Below the pieces are notes generated by a model. The model did not search any database and was not told the origin of the DNA. It was given only the letters and a program-made list of their open reading frames with translations. Of a stretch of DNA of 64,000 nt, positions 1 to 8,317 are shown in pieces. This DNA is from Streptomyces erythrochromogenes (lineage in GTDB: Bacteria > Actinomycetota > Actinomycetes > Streptomycetales > Streptomycetaceae). The position numbers and the translations under genes were made by a program. How positions within the stretch are numbered: position 1 is the first letter of the stretch; every line of letters begins with the position of its first letter. The stretch lies in assembly GCF_036170895.1 (NCBI RefSeq), contig NZ_CP108036.1:6917501-6981500 (forward strand). The letters are read 5' to 3'.

Positions 1-1579
1 ACTCGGCCGCGGCGTGGGCCAGTTGCTGGTGGATCAGGAGCCCCGCCCGGTCGGCGCTGATCCAGCCGCGCAGCCGCGGCCAGGCGTGCAGCAGGGCCTC
101 GTGGGTGATCTCCACGGTGTCGCTGTCCATGGTGATCAGGCGGGCCCGTACGAAGGTGTCGAGCGCGGCCGCGGCAGGGCCCGCGTCGGCCAGTTGCTCC
201 ATGAGGGCCGTCCGGCTCATCCGGCGCCGCGTGGCGCCCGTACCCTCGGCGACGTGCACCAGCCGTACCAGGATGCGCCGGAGCGTGTTCTGCTCGGCGG
301 GGTAGAGGCGGGCGAACACCTCCTCGGCGGTCCGGGCGACGGCCCCCTGGATGCCGCCGGTGCGCTCGTACCCGGCGACGGTCAGGGTGGCGCCCTCGCG
401 CTGGCGCCAGGTGGCCATCAGCGCGTGGGAGACCAGGGGCAGCGCGCCGGAGGGCGTCGTCCCGCCCGGTGTGTCGTCGCGCAGTCCCACGTCGCGCAGC
501 AGCAGGGGGACCAGCCCCGGTTCGAGGCCGAGACCCGCGAGCCGCGCCGGGCGGGTGATCGACTCCCGCAGTTCCTCGGGCGTCATCGGCGCCAGGACGA
601 ACAGCCCGCCCGTGAAGACCGGGGCCAGCTCCGGCAGGTCCAGGCAGTTTCCGGTGAAGTCGGCCCGTACACCGAGCACCACGACGGCCGGATCGCACGG
701 GGTGGGCGCCGGACCGGGGACGGCGAGCGCACACAGCACCCGTACGAACGCGCGCCGCTCGTCCTCGTCGGCGCAGAGGGTGAACAGCTCCTCGAACTGG
801 TCGACGAGCAGTACCGCGCGCAGGGGCGGCGGCCGCAGGTCCGGGGCGGCCGCCGGGTCCGGCTCCGCCAGCCGGTGGACCGCTTCGAGCAGGGCGTACG
901 GGTGCTCCCGCAACTCCCGTGCGGTGACGCCGAGATCGCCGCCCAGCACCTTCGCGGCCCGGCCGAGCAGTTCGTCCAGCGGGTGCGCGGTCGGGGTGAA
1001 CCTGACCACCGGCCAGCTGTCGGCGCCCGGCATCGGGAAGCCGCCGCCGCGCAGGGCCGGTACGAGGCCGGCGTTCAGCAGGGAGGACTTGCCGGCGCCC
1101 GACGGGGCGACGAGCACCAGCGGCCCGGTGCCGATCCGCTCGAAGACCCGTTCGGCCAGCTCGGCGGTGGCCCGCTCCCGACCGAAGAACCACCGGGCGT
1201 CCCGCGCGGTGAAGGCGGGCAGGCCGCGGTAGGGGCATTCGCCCTCGGCCCGCGGCCCGACCACGCCGACGGTGTCGCCGAGCGCGGCATCGCCCTCGGG
1301 GGCCTCCGTCTCCCTGGCCATCCGCAGCAGTTCACCCCCTGCCCGCAGTACGTCGTCGCAGCGCCGCGCGACGTCGACGGTGACGCGCTTCGAGCCGGTC
1401 TCGATCTTGCTGAGATAGCCCTTGCTGTAGTGCGTCTCGCGCGCGAGGTCCGCGAGGGACAGCCCGCGTTGCAACCGCAGACGTCTCAGCTGGGCAGGGA
1501 AGGGCCGTGCGGTGTCGTCGGACTCCCGCAAGTGGTCGGTCTTCCGCCGGCGGTCCGGATCCCCCAAAACATCCCCCAT
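1..1579 (-). CDS. XRE-type HTH + nSTAND1 NTPase sensor protein, 3' end outside window
   Basis: The frame is open from the ATG at 1579 to the window edge, giving 526 residues with no stop, so the C-terminus is missing. Residues about 20-85 form an XRE-type helix-turn-helix (SLADLA..THYSKGYLSKIETGSKRV). A CPYRGL..F..DA.WFFGR motif at about residue 120 leads into a STAND NTPase with Walker A APSGAGKSS at about 160 and Walker B-like LLVDQFEELF at about 250. A later stretch ends in THEALLHAWPRL, typical of the winged-helix end of nSTAND1 proteins. In this family the missing part is usually WD40 or another sensor repeat. Such proteins are thought to be signalling or conflict ATPases; the ligand is unknown. 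The lengthy antisense reading frames here are composition artefacts. Confidence 0.88.
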   Translation of the reverse strand, partial: MGDVLGDPDRRRKTDHLRESDDTARPFPAQLRRLRLQRGLSLADLARETHYSKGYLSKIETGSKRVTVDVARRCDDVLRAGGELLRMARETEAPEGDAALGDTVGVVGPRAEGECPYRGLPAFTARDARWFFGRERATAELAERVFERIGTGPLVLVAPSGAGKSSLLNAGLVPALRGGGFPMPGADSWPVVRFTPTAHPLDELLGRAAKVLGGDLGVTARELREHPYALLEAVHRLAEPDPAAAPDLRPPPLRAVLLVDQFEELFTLCADEDERRAFVRVLCALAVPGPAPTPCDPAVVVLGVRADFTGNCLDLPELAPVFTGGLFVLAPMTPEELRESITRPARLAGLGLEPGLVPLLLRDVGLRDDTPGGTTPSGALPLVSHALMATWRQREGATLTVAGYERTGGIQGAVARTAEEVFARLYPAEQNTLRRILVRLVHVAEGTGATRRRMSRTALMEQLADAGPAAAALDTFVRARLITMDSDTVEITHEALLHAWPRLRGWISADRAGLLIHQQLAHAAAE

Positions 1580-1726
1580 GGCGTGCGCGCCCAGGCAGCG
1601 AGGTGGTGCTGCCCAGGCTACCGCCAGGGGCGGCCGGAGAACTGGATCCTCCGGCCGGTATGACGAGAACAGGAATGTCCGGAGCCGTTGCGCGCGGCGG
1701 CTCCGGAAGCCCTCCTCGCCGGGGTG

Positions 1727-2089
1727 CTACGGGTTGAGGCGGATCGAGTTGATCGGCGTGAGGTCGGCGTACACACCGGTCTTGGAGGCGATGGCGCGGC
1801 CGCAGCCCGTGCCGTTGGAGCCGGTGCACAGGTTTGCGGTCGCACCGCCGTACTGATTGTTGAGCACCCAGTGGTTGCCGAACTGGTTGGTGAGGTTGTG
1901 GGCCCCGTACCTGTAGAAGACGTGGGACGGCTTGACGGCCGGGTTCTGGTTCTGAGGGTAGATGCAGACCGCGCCGTCGGGGCATCCCGCCCAGGCGTCG
2001 ACCGGCTTGGCCTCCACCGAAGCGCTGAGCGCGACCACGGCGACGACGGAGGTGGCGAGAGCGGCGGCGCCGCGGAACAGCTTGCGCAT
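1727..2089 (-). CDS. secreted peptidase inhibitor family I36 protein
   Basis: This 120-residue protein starts at the ATG at 2089, with a purine-rich AAGGGGAAA 3 nt upstream. An N-terminal signal peptide (MRKLFRG, a hydrophobic run of Ala/Val/Leu, then SVEA) ends at about residue 27. The mature part contains CPDGAVCIY, an aromatic/Asn-rich middle and a C..GTGC pair, which match the small beta-crystallin-like fold of I36 inhibitors such as the Streptomyces metalloproteinase inhibitor SMPI. It probably acts outside the cell on a protease. A longer in-frame start at 2203 exists but would bury the signal peptide. Several Asn residues near the C-terminus (NNQYGG, NSIRLNP) fit family members. Confidence 0.8.
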   Translation of the reverse strand: MRKLFRGAAALATSVVAVVALSASVEAKPVDAWAGCPDGAVCIYPQNQNPAVKPSHVFYRYGAHNLTNQFGNHWVLNNQYGGATANLCTGSNGTGCGRAIASKTGVYADLTPINSIRLNP

Positions 2090-2195
2090 GGTTTCCCCTT
2101 GCGGTTCGTGCCTCGTGTTGACGGCTCCAGACTTGCTCCGCCGGGGCGGCCGGTCGACGGGTTGCCCGTTGCCCCTTCCGAGGGCGACCGGGAAA

Positions 2196-2209
2196 CAGGT
2201 CATGACCTG
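2196..2209. promoter_or_regulatory. perfect 14-bp palindrome in divergent promoter region
   Basis: CAGGTCA/TGACCTG is a perfect inverted repeat with no spacer. It lies between the I36 gene (minus, start 2089) and the beta-helix gene (plus, start 2368), about 107 bp upstream of the I36 start. It could be an operator for a dimeric regulator. No regulator is identified. Confidence 0.4.
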
Positions 2210-2367
2210 CGCCGTCGCCGACCGGAGGGCAACGGCGCCCGGCGGACCGCGCCACCGGTATGACGATCCACTCTCCGGGCGTCAAAATGCGGCCGTTTGC
2301 CCACGGCATGCGTCGATACGCTCACCCGGTGTGGCGATATGTCGCAATCGCCCATAACTTCTGCATT

Positions 2368-3456
2368 GTGACGAACCGACAACTCAAGTCCCTCACGTGC
2401 ATCGCCGTCGTCATGGCCGCCGGTTTCGGCGTGTTCGCGCCACCCGCATCCGCGGCCGGACACCGAGTGCACCCGGGCGACTCGATCCAGGACGCGGTGG
2501 ATTCCGCGCGGCCGGGCGACATCATCACCGTGATGCCCGGCACCTACTACGAGAACGTGCTGATCACGAAGAGGCTGACCCTGCGCGGCTGGGGCGAGCG
2601 GACGGTGATCAAGCCGCCGGCCGCGAAGACGCTGCCCGCCACGCCGAAGACGTCCGCACGCGCCGACCTCGCCTGCTCCCAGGCCGACACCGGCATCTGC
2701 GTCATGGGGACCGAGGAGCGGCCCGTCACCGGTGTCGAGATCCGCGGACTCACCGTCTCGGGCTTCAAGCGGAACGGCATCTGGGCCTCGTGGACCGACC
2801 GGCTGAGCGTCGAGCGCGTGATCTCCGAGAACAACAGCACCTGGGGCATCGCCCAGGAACGCTCCACCCGCGGGTTCTTCCGCGACAACATCGCCCGCGA
2901 CAACGCCGAGTCGGGCATCTTCATCGCCAACACGGTCGCGCGCGAGGGCGGCGCCACCGACACCCGGGGCGCCGTGATCCGGGGCAACAGGCTGACCGGC
3001 AACCGGATCGGCGTCACCGTCAGGCGCGTGCGCAACCTCACCGTCAGCGGCAACACCCTCACCGGAAACTGCGGCGGCGTCTTCGTCGTCGGCGACGAGG
3101 GCGAGCCCGGCGCCGGGGACCTGAGCATCCGCGGCAACCGCATCCACGCGAACAACAAGTTCTGCAAGGGCAACAGCCGCCTCCCCGACATCCAGGGCGT
3201 CGGCGTCGTCCTCACCGGCGCCGAAGAGACGATCGTGCGTTCGAACTCCATCCGCGGCAACGTCGGATCCTCCCCGCTGTCGGGCGGCATCCTGCTGTTC
3301 AAGAGCTTCGTGGGCGCGACGAACACCGACAACGTCATCGAGGACAACGTGGTGAGGGACAACCTGCCGGCCGACCTGGCCAACCAGGGAGCCGGGTCGG
3401 GCAACCGGTTCCTCAACAACCGGTGCGACACCTCCGTGCCGACCGGCATGTGCTGA
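2368..3456 (+). CDS. secreted right-handed parallel beta-helix repeat protein
   Basis: The protein has 362 residues from the GTG at 2368. That start gives a clean signal peptide (TNRQLKSLTCIAVVMAAGF.. ending PASAA). An in-frame upstream start at 2260 would put about 36 untypical residues in front of it, and no Shine-Dalgarno sequence decides between them. After the signal, HPGDSIQDAVDSARPGDIITVMPGTYYENV is the classic first coil of NosD/pectate-lyase-like beta-helices. It is followed by repeated GN..TGN, IRGNRI and SENN coils to the C-terminus. The family includes polysaccharide lyases, hydrolases and inert surface proteins, and no catalytic residues could be assigned. The methyltransferase gene begins 35 bp downstream on the same strand. 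Confidence 0.82.
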   Translation: MTNRQLKSLTCIAVVMAAGFGVFAPPASAAGHRVHPGDSIQDAVDSARPGDIITVMPGTYYENVLITKRLTLRGWGERTVIKPPAAKTLPATPKTSARADLACSQADTGICVMGTEERPVTGVEIRGLTVSGFKRNGIWASWTDRLSVERVISENNSTWGIAQERSTRGFFRDNIARDNAESGIFIANTVAREGGATDTRGAVIRGNRLTGNRIGVTVRRVRNLTVSGNTLTGNCGGVFVVGDEGEPGAGDLSIRGNRIHANNKFCKGNSRLPDIQGVGVVLTGAEETIVRSNSIRGNVGSSPLSGGILLFKSFVGATNTDNVIEDNVVRDNLPADLANQGAGSGNRFLNNRCDTSVPTGMC

Positions 3457-3491
3457 CCCGTGTTCCCCCTCATCAGGAGAATCGAGGCCGT

Positions 3492-4580
3492 ATGACCACG
3501 GTGAGTTCCACCCCCGCCCCCACCCCCGCGCCCGTTCCCGCCCCGAACGCTGGCCCCCCGCACACGCCCCCGCCCGCCATGCGCCTGCGGGAGCTCGCCT
3601 TCGGTGCGGCCGTCGCCGCCGCCGTACGGGCCGCGGCACGCCTCAAGGTCGCCGACGCCCTCGGGGAGTCGCCCGCCACCCCCGCCGAGCTCGCGGCCGC
3701 GGTGCACGCCGAGCCGAAGCCCCTGCAACGGCTGCTCCGCGCCCTGTCCTGCTACGGGATCTTCGCCGAGACCGAGGACGGGAGCTTCGTCCACACCGAG
3801 ATGTCGCGGCTGCTGCGCGAGGACGACCCGCACAGCCTGCGCTACATCTCCCTGTGGTGCACGGAACCCTGGACCTGGCAGGCGTGGCCGCGCCTCGACG
3901 ACGCCGTCAGCACCGGCGACGGCGCGAGCATCTTCCACGACCTGTTCGGCAAGGGGTTCTTCGACTACCTGCACGAGGACGCCCACGAGTCGGCGCACGT
4001 CTTCAACCGCGCCATGACCACCTCCAGCGTGCAGTCGGCGCTGGAGGTCGCGGACCTCCTCGACCTCACCGGCGTCTCGGTGGTCGCGGACATCGGCGGC
4101 GGCCAGGGCCACGTGCTGGCCAGCCTGCTGGAGAAGCACCCGACCGTACGGGGGCACCTGCTCGACCTGCCCGGCGTGGTCGCCAAGGCCGATCCCCGGC
4201 TGCGCGACGGCGGCCCCCTCGCCGACCGGACCGGCATCGTCCCCGGCGACTGCCGCGAGGCCGTCCCGGTCGAGGCCGATCTCTACGTCATCAAGAACAT
4301 CCTCGAATGGGACGACGAGAGCACCCGCAGGTGCCTGCGCAACGTCCTCGCCGCGGCCCGCCCCGGAGCCAGGGTCGTCGTCATCGAGAACCTGGTCGAC
4401 GACACGCCGTCGATGCGGTTCACCACGGCGATGGACCTGATGCTGCTGCTCAACGTCGGCGGTGCGAAGCACACCAAGGAGAGCCTCTGCACCCGGCTGG
4501 CGGACGCCGGACTGGTGCTCGGCGACATCCGACCCGTCAACGCGTACCTGCACGCCTTCGAGTGCACCGTGCCCGGGTGA
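3492..4580 (+). CDS. SAM-dependent O-methyltransferase, aromatic polyketide (TcmN/DmpM-like) family
   Basis: This 362-residue protein starts at ATG 3492 behind AGGAGA. The first 30 residues are a Pro/Ala/Thr-rich low-complexity tail. A winged-helix dimerisation domain follows (LAAAVHAEPKPLQRLLRALSCYG), then the Methyltransf_2 Rossmann domain with SAM loop VADIGGGQGH at about residue 200. DLPGVV, then GDCREAVP and LYVIKNILEWDD, are positioned as in plant-type and polyketide O-methyltransferases. The family methylates phenolic hydroxyls of aromatic polyketides. Its convergent neighbours are an ACP, a SchA/CurD protein and an FAD monooxygenase, which supports an aromatic substrate. It probably shares a transcript with the beta-helix gene upstream. 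Confidence 0.88.
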   Translation: MTTVSSTPAPTPAPVPAPNAGPPHTPPPAMRLRELAFGAAVAAAVRAAARLKVADALGESPATPAELAAAVHAEPKPLQRLLRALSCYGIFAETEDGSFVHTEMSRLLREDDPHSLRYISLWCTEPWTWQAWPRLDDAVSTGDGASIFHDLFGKGFFDYLHEDAHESAHVFNRAMTTSSVQSALEVADLLDLTGVSVVADIGGGQGHVLASLLEKHPTVRGHLLDLPGVVAKADPRLRDGGPLADRTGIVPGDCREAVPVEADLYVIKNILEWDDESTRRCLRNVLAAARPGARVVVIENLVDDTPSMRFTTAMDLMLLLNVGGAKHTKESLCTRLADAGLVLGDIRPVNAYLHAFECTVPG

Positions 4581-4598
4581 TCCCGGCCGGCACGCGCC

Positions 4599-4640
4599 AC
4601 GACGCCCCGGGCCGGCGGTCGGCCGGTCCCGGGGCGTCGT
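4599..4640. terminator. bidirectional hairpin terminator
   Basis: A 13-bp perfect stem (4599-4611 ACGACGCCCCGGG with 4628-4640) encloses a 16-nt loop. It sits between the convergent methyltransferase and ACP genes. There is no U tract, as is usual in Streptomyces. Confidence 0.7.
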
Positions 4641-4679
4641 CATGCGTGCCGGGCGGCGGCACCTGTCCGCCCGTACGCG

Positions 4680-4937
4680 TCAGGTTCCGGCCGTCAGGGC
4701 GTTGTTGACGAGGTCGAGGAACTCGCGCGGCGACTTGCACTGGTCCGCACCGGCGGGGAGGGACCGGCCGTGCCGGTTCTCCAGCTCGCCGACGATGCCG
4801 AGCAGCCCCAGGGAGTCGAGCCCCCACTCGTCGAACTGCGAGTCGGGCCGGCTCGCCATCACGGCGGGGTCCACGGTGATGCCCGCACCCTTCTTCATCA
4901 GCGCGGCCAGCTCTTCCACGGTCAGTCGGTCGGTCAT
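4680..4937 (-). CDS. acyl carrier protein, type II polyketide-like
   Basis: The 85-residue protein starts at ATG 4937 behind GAGGAG. It has ACP length and layout: helix I LTVEELAALMKKGAG, then the phosphopantetheine site WGLDSLGLLGIVGELE, with the attachment serine in DSL, then a helix IV segment PREFLDLVNNAL. It resembles minimal type II PKS carrier proteins of aromatic and spore-pigment pathways. The gene lies 13 bp after the SchA/CurD-like gene and is probably co-transcribed with it. No ketosynthase or chain-length factor gene occurs anywhere in the window, so its loading partner must be encoded elsewhere or be lost. Confidence 0.9.
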   Translation of the reverse strand: MTDRLTVEELAALMKKGAGITVDPAVMASRPDSQFDEWGLDSLGLLGIVGELENRHGRSLPAGADQCKSPREFLDLVNNALTAGT

Positions 4938-4950
4938 GGCGGGCTTCTCC

Positions 4951-6135
4951 TCAGGCTCGGTCCGGCGAACGCCGGTCGGTGATCAGGCGCATCTCAGAGC
5001 GCTCGAGGAAGCGTGAGATCTCCTGGTGGGTGGTGGGGACGCCGTCCTTGGCGCTGTCGAGCAGCCGCGCGAGCACCGCCGCCTTGTGGCCGCCCTCGAC
5101 GCCGAGCGTCAGAGCCGGCCGGGCGTCGTGCGGCCCGCGCAGGTCGAGGAGACGGACCACGACGTCGTCGCGCTGGAAGACGGTGCTCGCCTCGATGGGG
5201 CTCGCCGCGTCGTCCACGGCCGCCTCGTCCTGTGCGGCGAGCAGCCGGGCCAGTTCCATGCCGCACCCCTTCTTGGCGGGGTAGAACAGCGCGTGCCGTG
5301 CGAGCTCCGGGCCCGCGCCGCCGCCGGCCGCCACGTGGTGCACCGCCGGGAGGGCCGCACGGGTGAAGAACGTCCTGGCCGAACCGGGGTCGCTGAGATC
5401 GCGGTCCTGCTCCAGGTACGGGTTGATGGCCTCCTCCAGTGCCCTGACCTCGGGCTGCAGCGCCACGTGGCGCAGCGCCGCGAGCAGGTCGCCCTCGACC
5501 TCGACGGCCCGCACGACCCGGTTGCCGTGCATGAAGAGCGAGGTCCGGCGCAGCCGGGTGTGCTCGTCGACCTGCGCCTGCGGGGACGCGTACCCGCTCA
5601 GCAGTTCCGCCACGACCGCCTCGCTGCCCGGCTTGACGGTGAAGGTCAGGGCGTGGCGGACGACGCCGTCGCCGCGCCGCGGGGCGACCTGGAGGCGGCC
5701 CCTGGACCGCTCCGGGCCGTCCGCGGAAGCGGAGCCGAAGGCGGGGCCGGCGGACACGTCGGGGGAGAAGGCCGCGGCGGCAGGACCGTGGTCCTGGCCG
5801 GTCTCCCGCAGCACGCTGAACCTCAGCGAGCGGGTGTCCCGTACGCAGCCGTGCAACGGCTGGACCGACGCGACGTGCTCCTCGCTGTTGACCCAGGCCA
5901 AGAACCGCGGTGCGCTCTCCCACTCACTGGTGATCAGCCACTGCGACGGATTCTCGATCGACTGGCACAGCTCGTCCCGGATGTGCCCGGGAACCGAGGA
6001 GACCTGCTTGTGGAGGTCCTCGTAGACCTCCAGGAACTGGTTCTGTGCACCGTCGTACAGATCCAGCAGCAGCACGACCCGAAGTCGCGAGTCGTCGAAG
6101 GCGGACTGGGATATCCGTTCCGACAAGGTTGTCAT
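4951..6135 (-). CDS. SchA/CurD-like protein with N-terminal ABM-type domain
   Basis: The 394-residue protein starts at ATG 6135 behind AAGGAG. Residues about 15-110 (RVVLLLDLYDGAQNQFLEVYEDLHKQVS..PGHIRDELCQSIENPSQWLITSEWES) look like an antibiotic biosynthesis monooxygenase (ABM) ferredoxin-like domain. After a Pro/Ala/Ser-rich linker comes a region (RHALTFTVKPGSEAVVAELL, then RHALFYPAKKGCGMELARLL..QRDDVVVRLLDLRG) with the repeated RHALxFxVKPG pattern of SchA/CurD/WhiE-ORFI proteins. These accompany spore-pigment polyketide genes, and their precise biochemical role is unsettled. The gene is transcribed divergently from the FAD monooxygenase, the same arrangement as whiE ORFI/ORFVIII, and leads into the ACP gene. 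Confidence 0.82.
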   Translation of the reverse strand: MTTLSERISQSAFDDSRLRVVLLLDLYDGAQNQFLEVYEDLHKQVSSVPGHIRDELCQSIENPSQWLITSEWESAPRFLAWVNSEEHVASVQPLHGCVRDTRSLRFSVLRETGQDHGPAAAAFSPDVSAGPAFGSASADGPERSRGRLQVAPRRGDGVVRHALTFTVKPGSEAVVAELLSGYASPQAQVDEHTRLRRTSLFMHGNRVVRAVEVEGDLLAALRHVALQPEVRALEEAINPYLEQDRDLSDPGSARTFFTRAALPAVHHVAAGGGAGPELARHALFYPAKKGCGMELARLLAAQDEAAVDDAASPIEASTVFQRDDVVVRLLDLRGPHDARPALTLGVEGGHKAAVLARLLDSAKDGVPTTHQEISRFLERSEMRLITDRRSPDRA

Positions 6136-6282
6136 CGTTCACACTCCTTCGAGACCACACGGTCGCCACGGGGCGGCGCCACCCGAACCGATCGTGGTCC
6201 GATAGCCCCGTCGGCGCGAGAGGAGAGAACCAAGCGGGTGAACGACCGAGGGAACCGCCCTCGTACAGGGCATGGAAGAGCC

Positions 6283-7953
6283 ATGAAGGAAAACGTCGAC
6301 CACCGCGTCCCGGTCCTCATCGTGGGCGGCTCGCTGGTGGGCCTGTGCACCTCGCTGTTCCTCGGCCGTCATGGCATCACGCACATGCTGGTCGAGAAGC
6401 ACGCGGGAACCTCGCTGCACCCGCGTGGACGCGGTATCAACGTACGCACGATGGAGCTGTTCCGGGTCGCCGAGGTCGAGGACCGGATCCGCGAGGCCGC
6501 CTCGGTCCTGGCGGACAACCACGGCATCCTCCAGGGCGGCTCGCTGACCGGTGACGACCAGGAGTGGCTCTTCGAACAGATCGACCCGGGTGGCGCACTG
6601 GCGCGGTTCAGCCCCTCGACCTGGTGCCTGTGCAGCCAGAACGACATCGAGCCGGTCCTCATGTCCGTGACCCCCACGCTCGGGGCGGACCTGCGGTTCT
6701 CCACCGAACTGCTCTCCTTCGAACAGGACGAGAGCGGGGTCACCGCGATCGTCAAGAACCGCGAGACCGGCGAGCACAGCACGGTGCGCGCCGACTACCT
6801 GGTCGCCGCCGACGGGCCGCGCAGCCCCGTGCGCGAACAGCTCCGCATCGGCCAGAGCGGTCCCGGCGACCTGTTCCACAACGTGAGCATCACCTTCCGG
6901 TCCCGCATGCTCGCGGACGTGATCGGCGACCGGCGGTTCATCGTGTGCTACCTGACCAAGCCCGACGCCGACGGGGCCCTGCTGCCCGTCGACAACCGCG
7001 AGCGGTGGGTCTTCCACGCCCCGTGGCACCCCGACCGGGGCGAAACCCTGGAGGACTTCACCGACGAACGCTGCGTCGAGCACATCCGGCGGGCCGTCGG
7101 CGCGCCCGACCTGGACGTCGAGATCACCGGGAAGGCGCCGTGGCACGCGGCCGAACGCGTCGCCCAGCGGTACGTGGCCGGCCGGGTCTTCCTCGCCGGC
7201 GACTCCGCCCACGAGATGTCGCCCACCGGGGCGTTCGGCTCCAACACGGGCATCCAGGACGCGCACAACCTCGCCTGGAAGCTTGCCGCGGTGCTGGACG
7301 GCGCCGCGGGCCCCGGGCTGCTGGAGACGTACGAGGCCGAGCGGCTCCCGGTGGCGCGGGCGACGAGCGAGCGGGCCTCGGCCCGTTCGGCCGAGCACAG
7401 CCACCCGGGGTACGAGCCGGAGCCCGAGTCCGTCCCCGAGTCCGTCCCCGAGGCGCCCGCGCGCGGCGGCGGCCGGCAGAACGGGGTCCTCTCCGTGGCC
7501 ATGGGGTACCGGTACGCCCAGGGTGCGGTGGTGGGAGCCGACCCGGACCTGCCGGTCGTGCCCGAGCGGATGCGGCTGTGCGGGGACCCGGGCTCGCGCG
7601 CCCCGCACCTGTGGCTGCGCGACCCGGTGGAGGGGCGGCGCAAGTCCACGGTCGACCTCTACGAGCGGTCCTTCGTCCTGCTCAGCTCCGAGGGCACGCC
7701 GTGGAGCGGAGCGGCGGGATCGGTCGCCAAGCGGATGAACGTCCGCCTGGACGCCTACGCGATCGGCACCGGCGCGGAGGCGGACCTGATCCCGGAGGAC
7801 GGCGGCGACTGGGCCGAGACGCACGGCACCACCCCGGCCGGGGCGGTCCTGGTCCGCCCGGACGGCTTCGTGGCCTGGCGCTCGGTGGAGGCGGTGGCGG
7901 ACCCTGAATCGGTCCTCTACAAGGTCCTCACCACGGTGCTGGACCGCTACTGA
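6283..7953 (+). CDS. FAD-dependent aromatic monooxygenase, PHBH/RdmE class
   Basis: The 556-residue protein starts at ATG 6283 with GGAAGAG just upstream. The dinucleotide fold VLIVGGSLVGLCTSLFLGRHG is at residues 10-30. R..RGRGINVRTMELF follows, then the DG motif YLVAADGPRSPVR at about 180, and GRVFLAGDSAHEMSPTGAFGSNTGIQDAHNLAWKL (GD motif) at about 300. A thioredoxin-like C-terminal domain ends with VLVRPDGFVAWRS. These match the FAD hydroxylases that oxygenate polyketide rings (TetX/RdmE/WhiE-VIII relatives). A low-complexity PEPESVPESVPEAP stretch near residue 385 is unusual and probably a surface loop. It is transcribed divergently from the SchA/CurD-ACP pair. Confidence 0.92.
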   Translation: MKENVDHRVPVLIVGGSLVGLCTSLFLGRHGITHMLVEKHAGTSLHPRGRGINVRTMELFRVAEVEDRIREAASVLADNHGILQGGSLTGDDQEWLFEQIDPGGALARFSPSTWCLCSQNDIEPVLMSVTPTLGADLRFSTELLSFEQDESGVTAIVKNRETGEHSTVRADYLVAADGPRSPVREQLRIGQSGPGDLFHNVSITFRSRMLADVIGDRRFIVCYLTKPDADGALLPVDNRERWVFHAPWHPDRGETLEDFTDERCVEHIRRAVGAPDLDVEITGKAPWHAAERVAQRYVAGRVFLAGDSAHEMSPTGAFGSNTGIQDAHNLAWKLAAVLDGAAGPGLLETYEAERLPVARATSERASARSAEHSHPGYEPEPESVPESVPEAPARGGGRQNGVLSVAMGYRYAQGAVVGADPDLPVVPERMRLCGDPGSRAPHLWLRDPVEGRRKSTVDLYERSFVLLSSEGTPWSGAAGSVAKRMNVRLDAYAIGTGAEADLIPEDGGDWAETHGTTPAGAVLVRPDGFVAWRSVEAVADPESVLYKVLTTVLDRY

Positions 7954-7955
7954 CG

Positions 7956-7973
7956 CCCGCGGAAATCCGCGGG
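7956..7973 (+). terminator. short hairpin after FAD monooxygenase
   Basis: CCCGCGG / CCGCGGG form a 7-bp stem with an AAAT loop, starting 2 nt after the monooxygenase stop codon. It is a small candidate terminator. Confidence 0.4.
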
Positions 7974-7974
7974 A

Positions 7975-8140
7975 CGGCGCCCTTTGCTGACCGGTGTCGT
8001 GCGGGTAGAGCACGACGGTCCGGCGGTAGGAGCCCTCGTCGTAGGACTCCGCGGTGACCTTCCCGCCGGCGCCCTTACGGAAGGCGGCAATCCAGTTCTC
8101 GGCGGTCCTCTCGGTCGTGGCTGCACCTGGGGCTCGGTCC
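7975..8140 (-). pseudogene. relic of a second copy of the adjacent lipoprotein gene
   Basis: Read on the minus strand, about 50 codons (ENWIAAFRKGAGGKVTAE, then DEGSYRRTVVLYPHDT) align with residues in the second half of the intact lipoprotein encoded at 8318-8851 (QNWVQSFGKGAGGKVTAE, then DEGSVRQTVVVYFHDT). Similarity stops just after HDT, near 7975, and fades before about 8140. The relic has no start codon, signal peptide or C-terminus. The remaining sequence up to 8255 shows nothing recognisable. It reads as a decayed tandem duplicate. Confidence 0.75.
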
Positions 8141-8258
8141 TGAGCTGCCGGAGAACGAGCGACGTCGGCCTCACGGGGACCGTGGCCAGGGCGGCGATCT
8201 CTACAGGAACAGGATGCCTCCAGGTGAGTGTGGTGCGAGTGGTCGATGCAGTGCGAAG

Positions 8259-8293
8259 GGCGCCGTCCTGGGGGTGACCCACGGGACGGCGCC
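8259..8293 (-). terminator. hairpin terminator downstream of lipoprotein gene
   Basis: GGCGCCGTCC at 8259-8268 pairs with 8284-8293 across a 15-nt loop that itself contains TGGG/CCCA. It lies 25 bp past the lipoprotein stop codon and probably ends the transcript of the 12900-8318 gene pair. Confidence 0.6.
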
Positions 8294-8317
8294 CCTTGCG
8301 AAGCGACTTCGGTCAGG

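Noticed and set aside
14..1663. Long plus-strand reading frame (549 codons) opposite the XRE-nSTAND1 gene
   Set aside because: Arg/Gly/Gln-rich composition with no domain; the minus strand encodes a clear HTH and ATPase. It is a GC-bias shadow.
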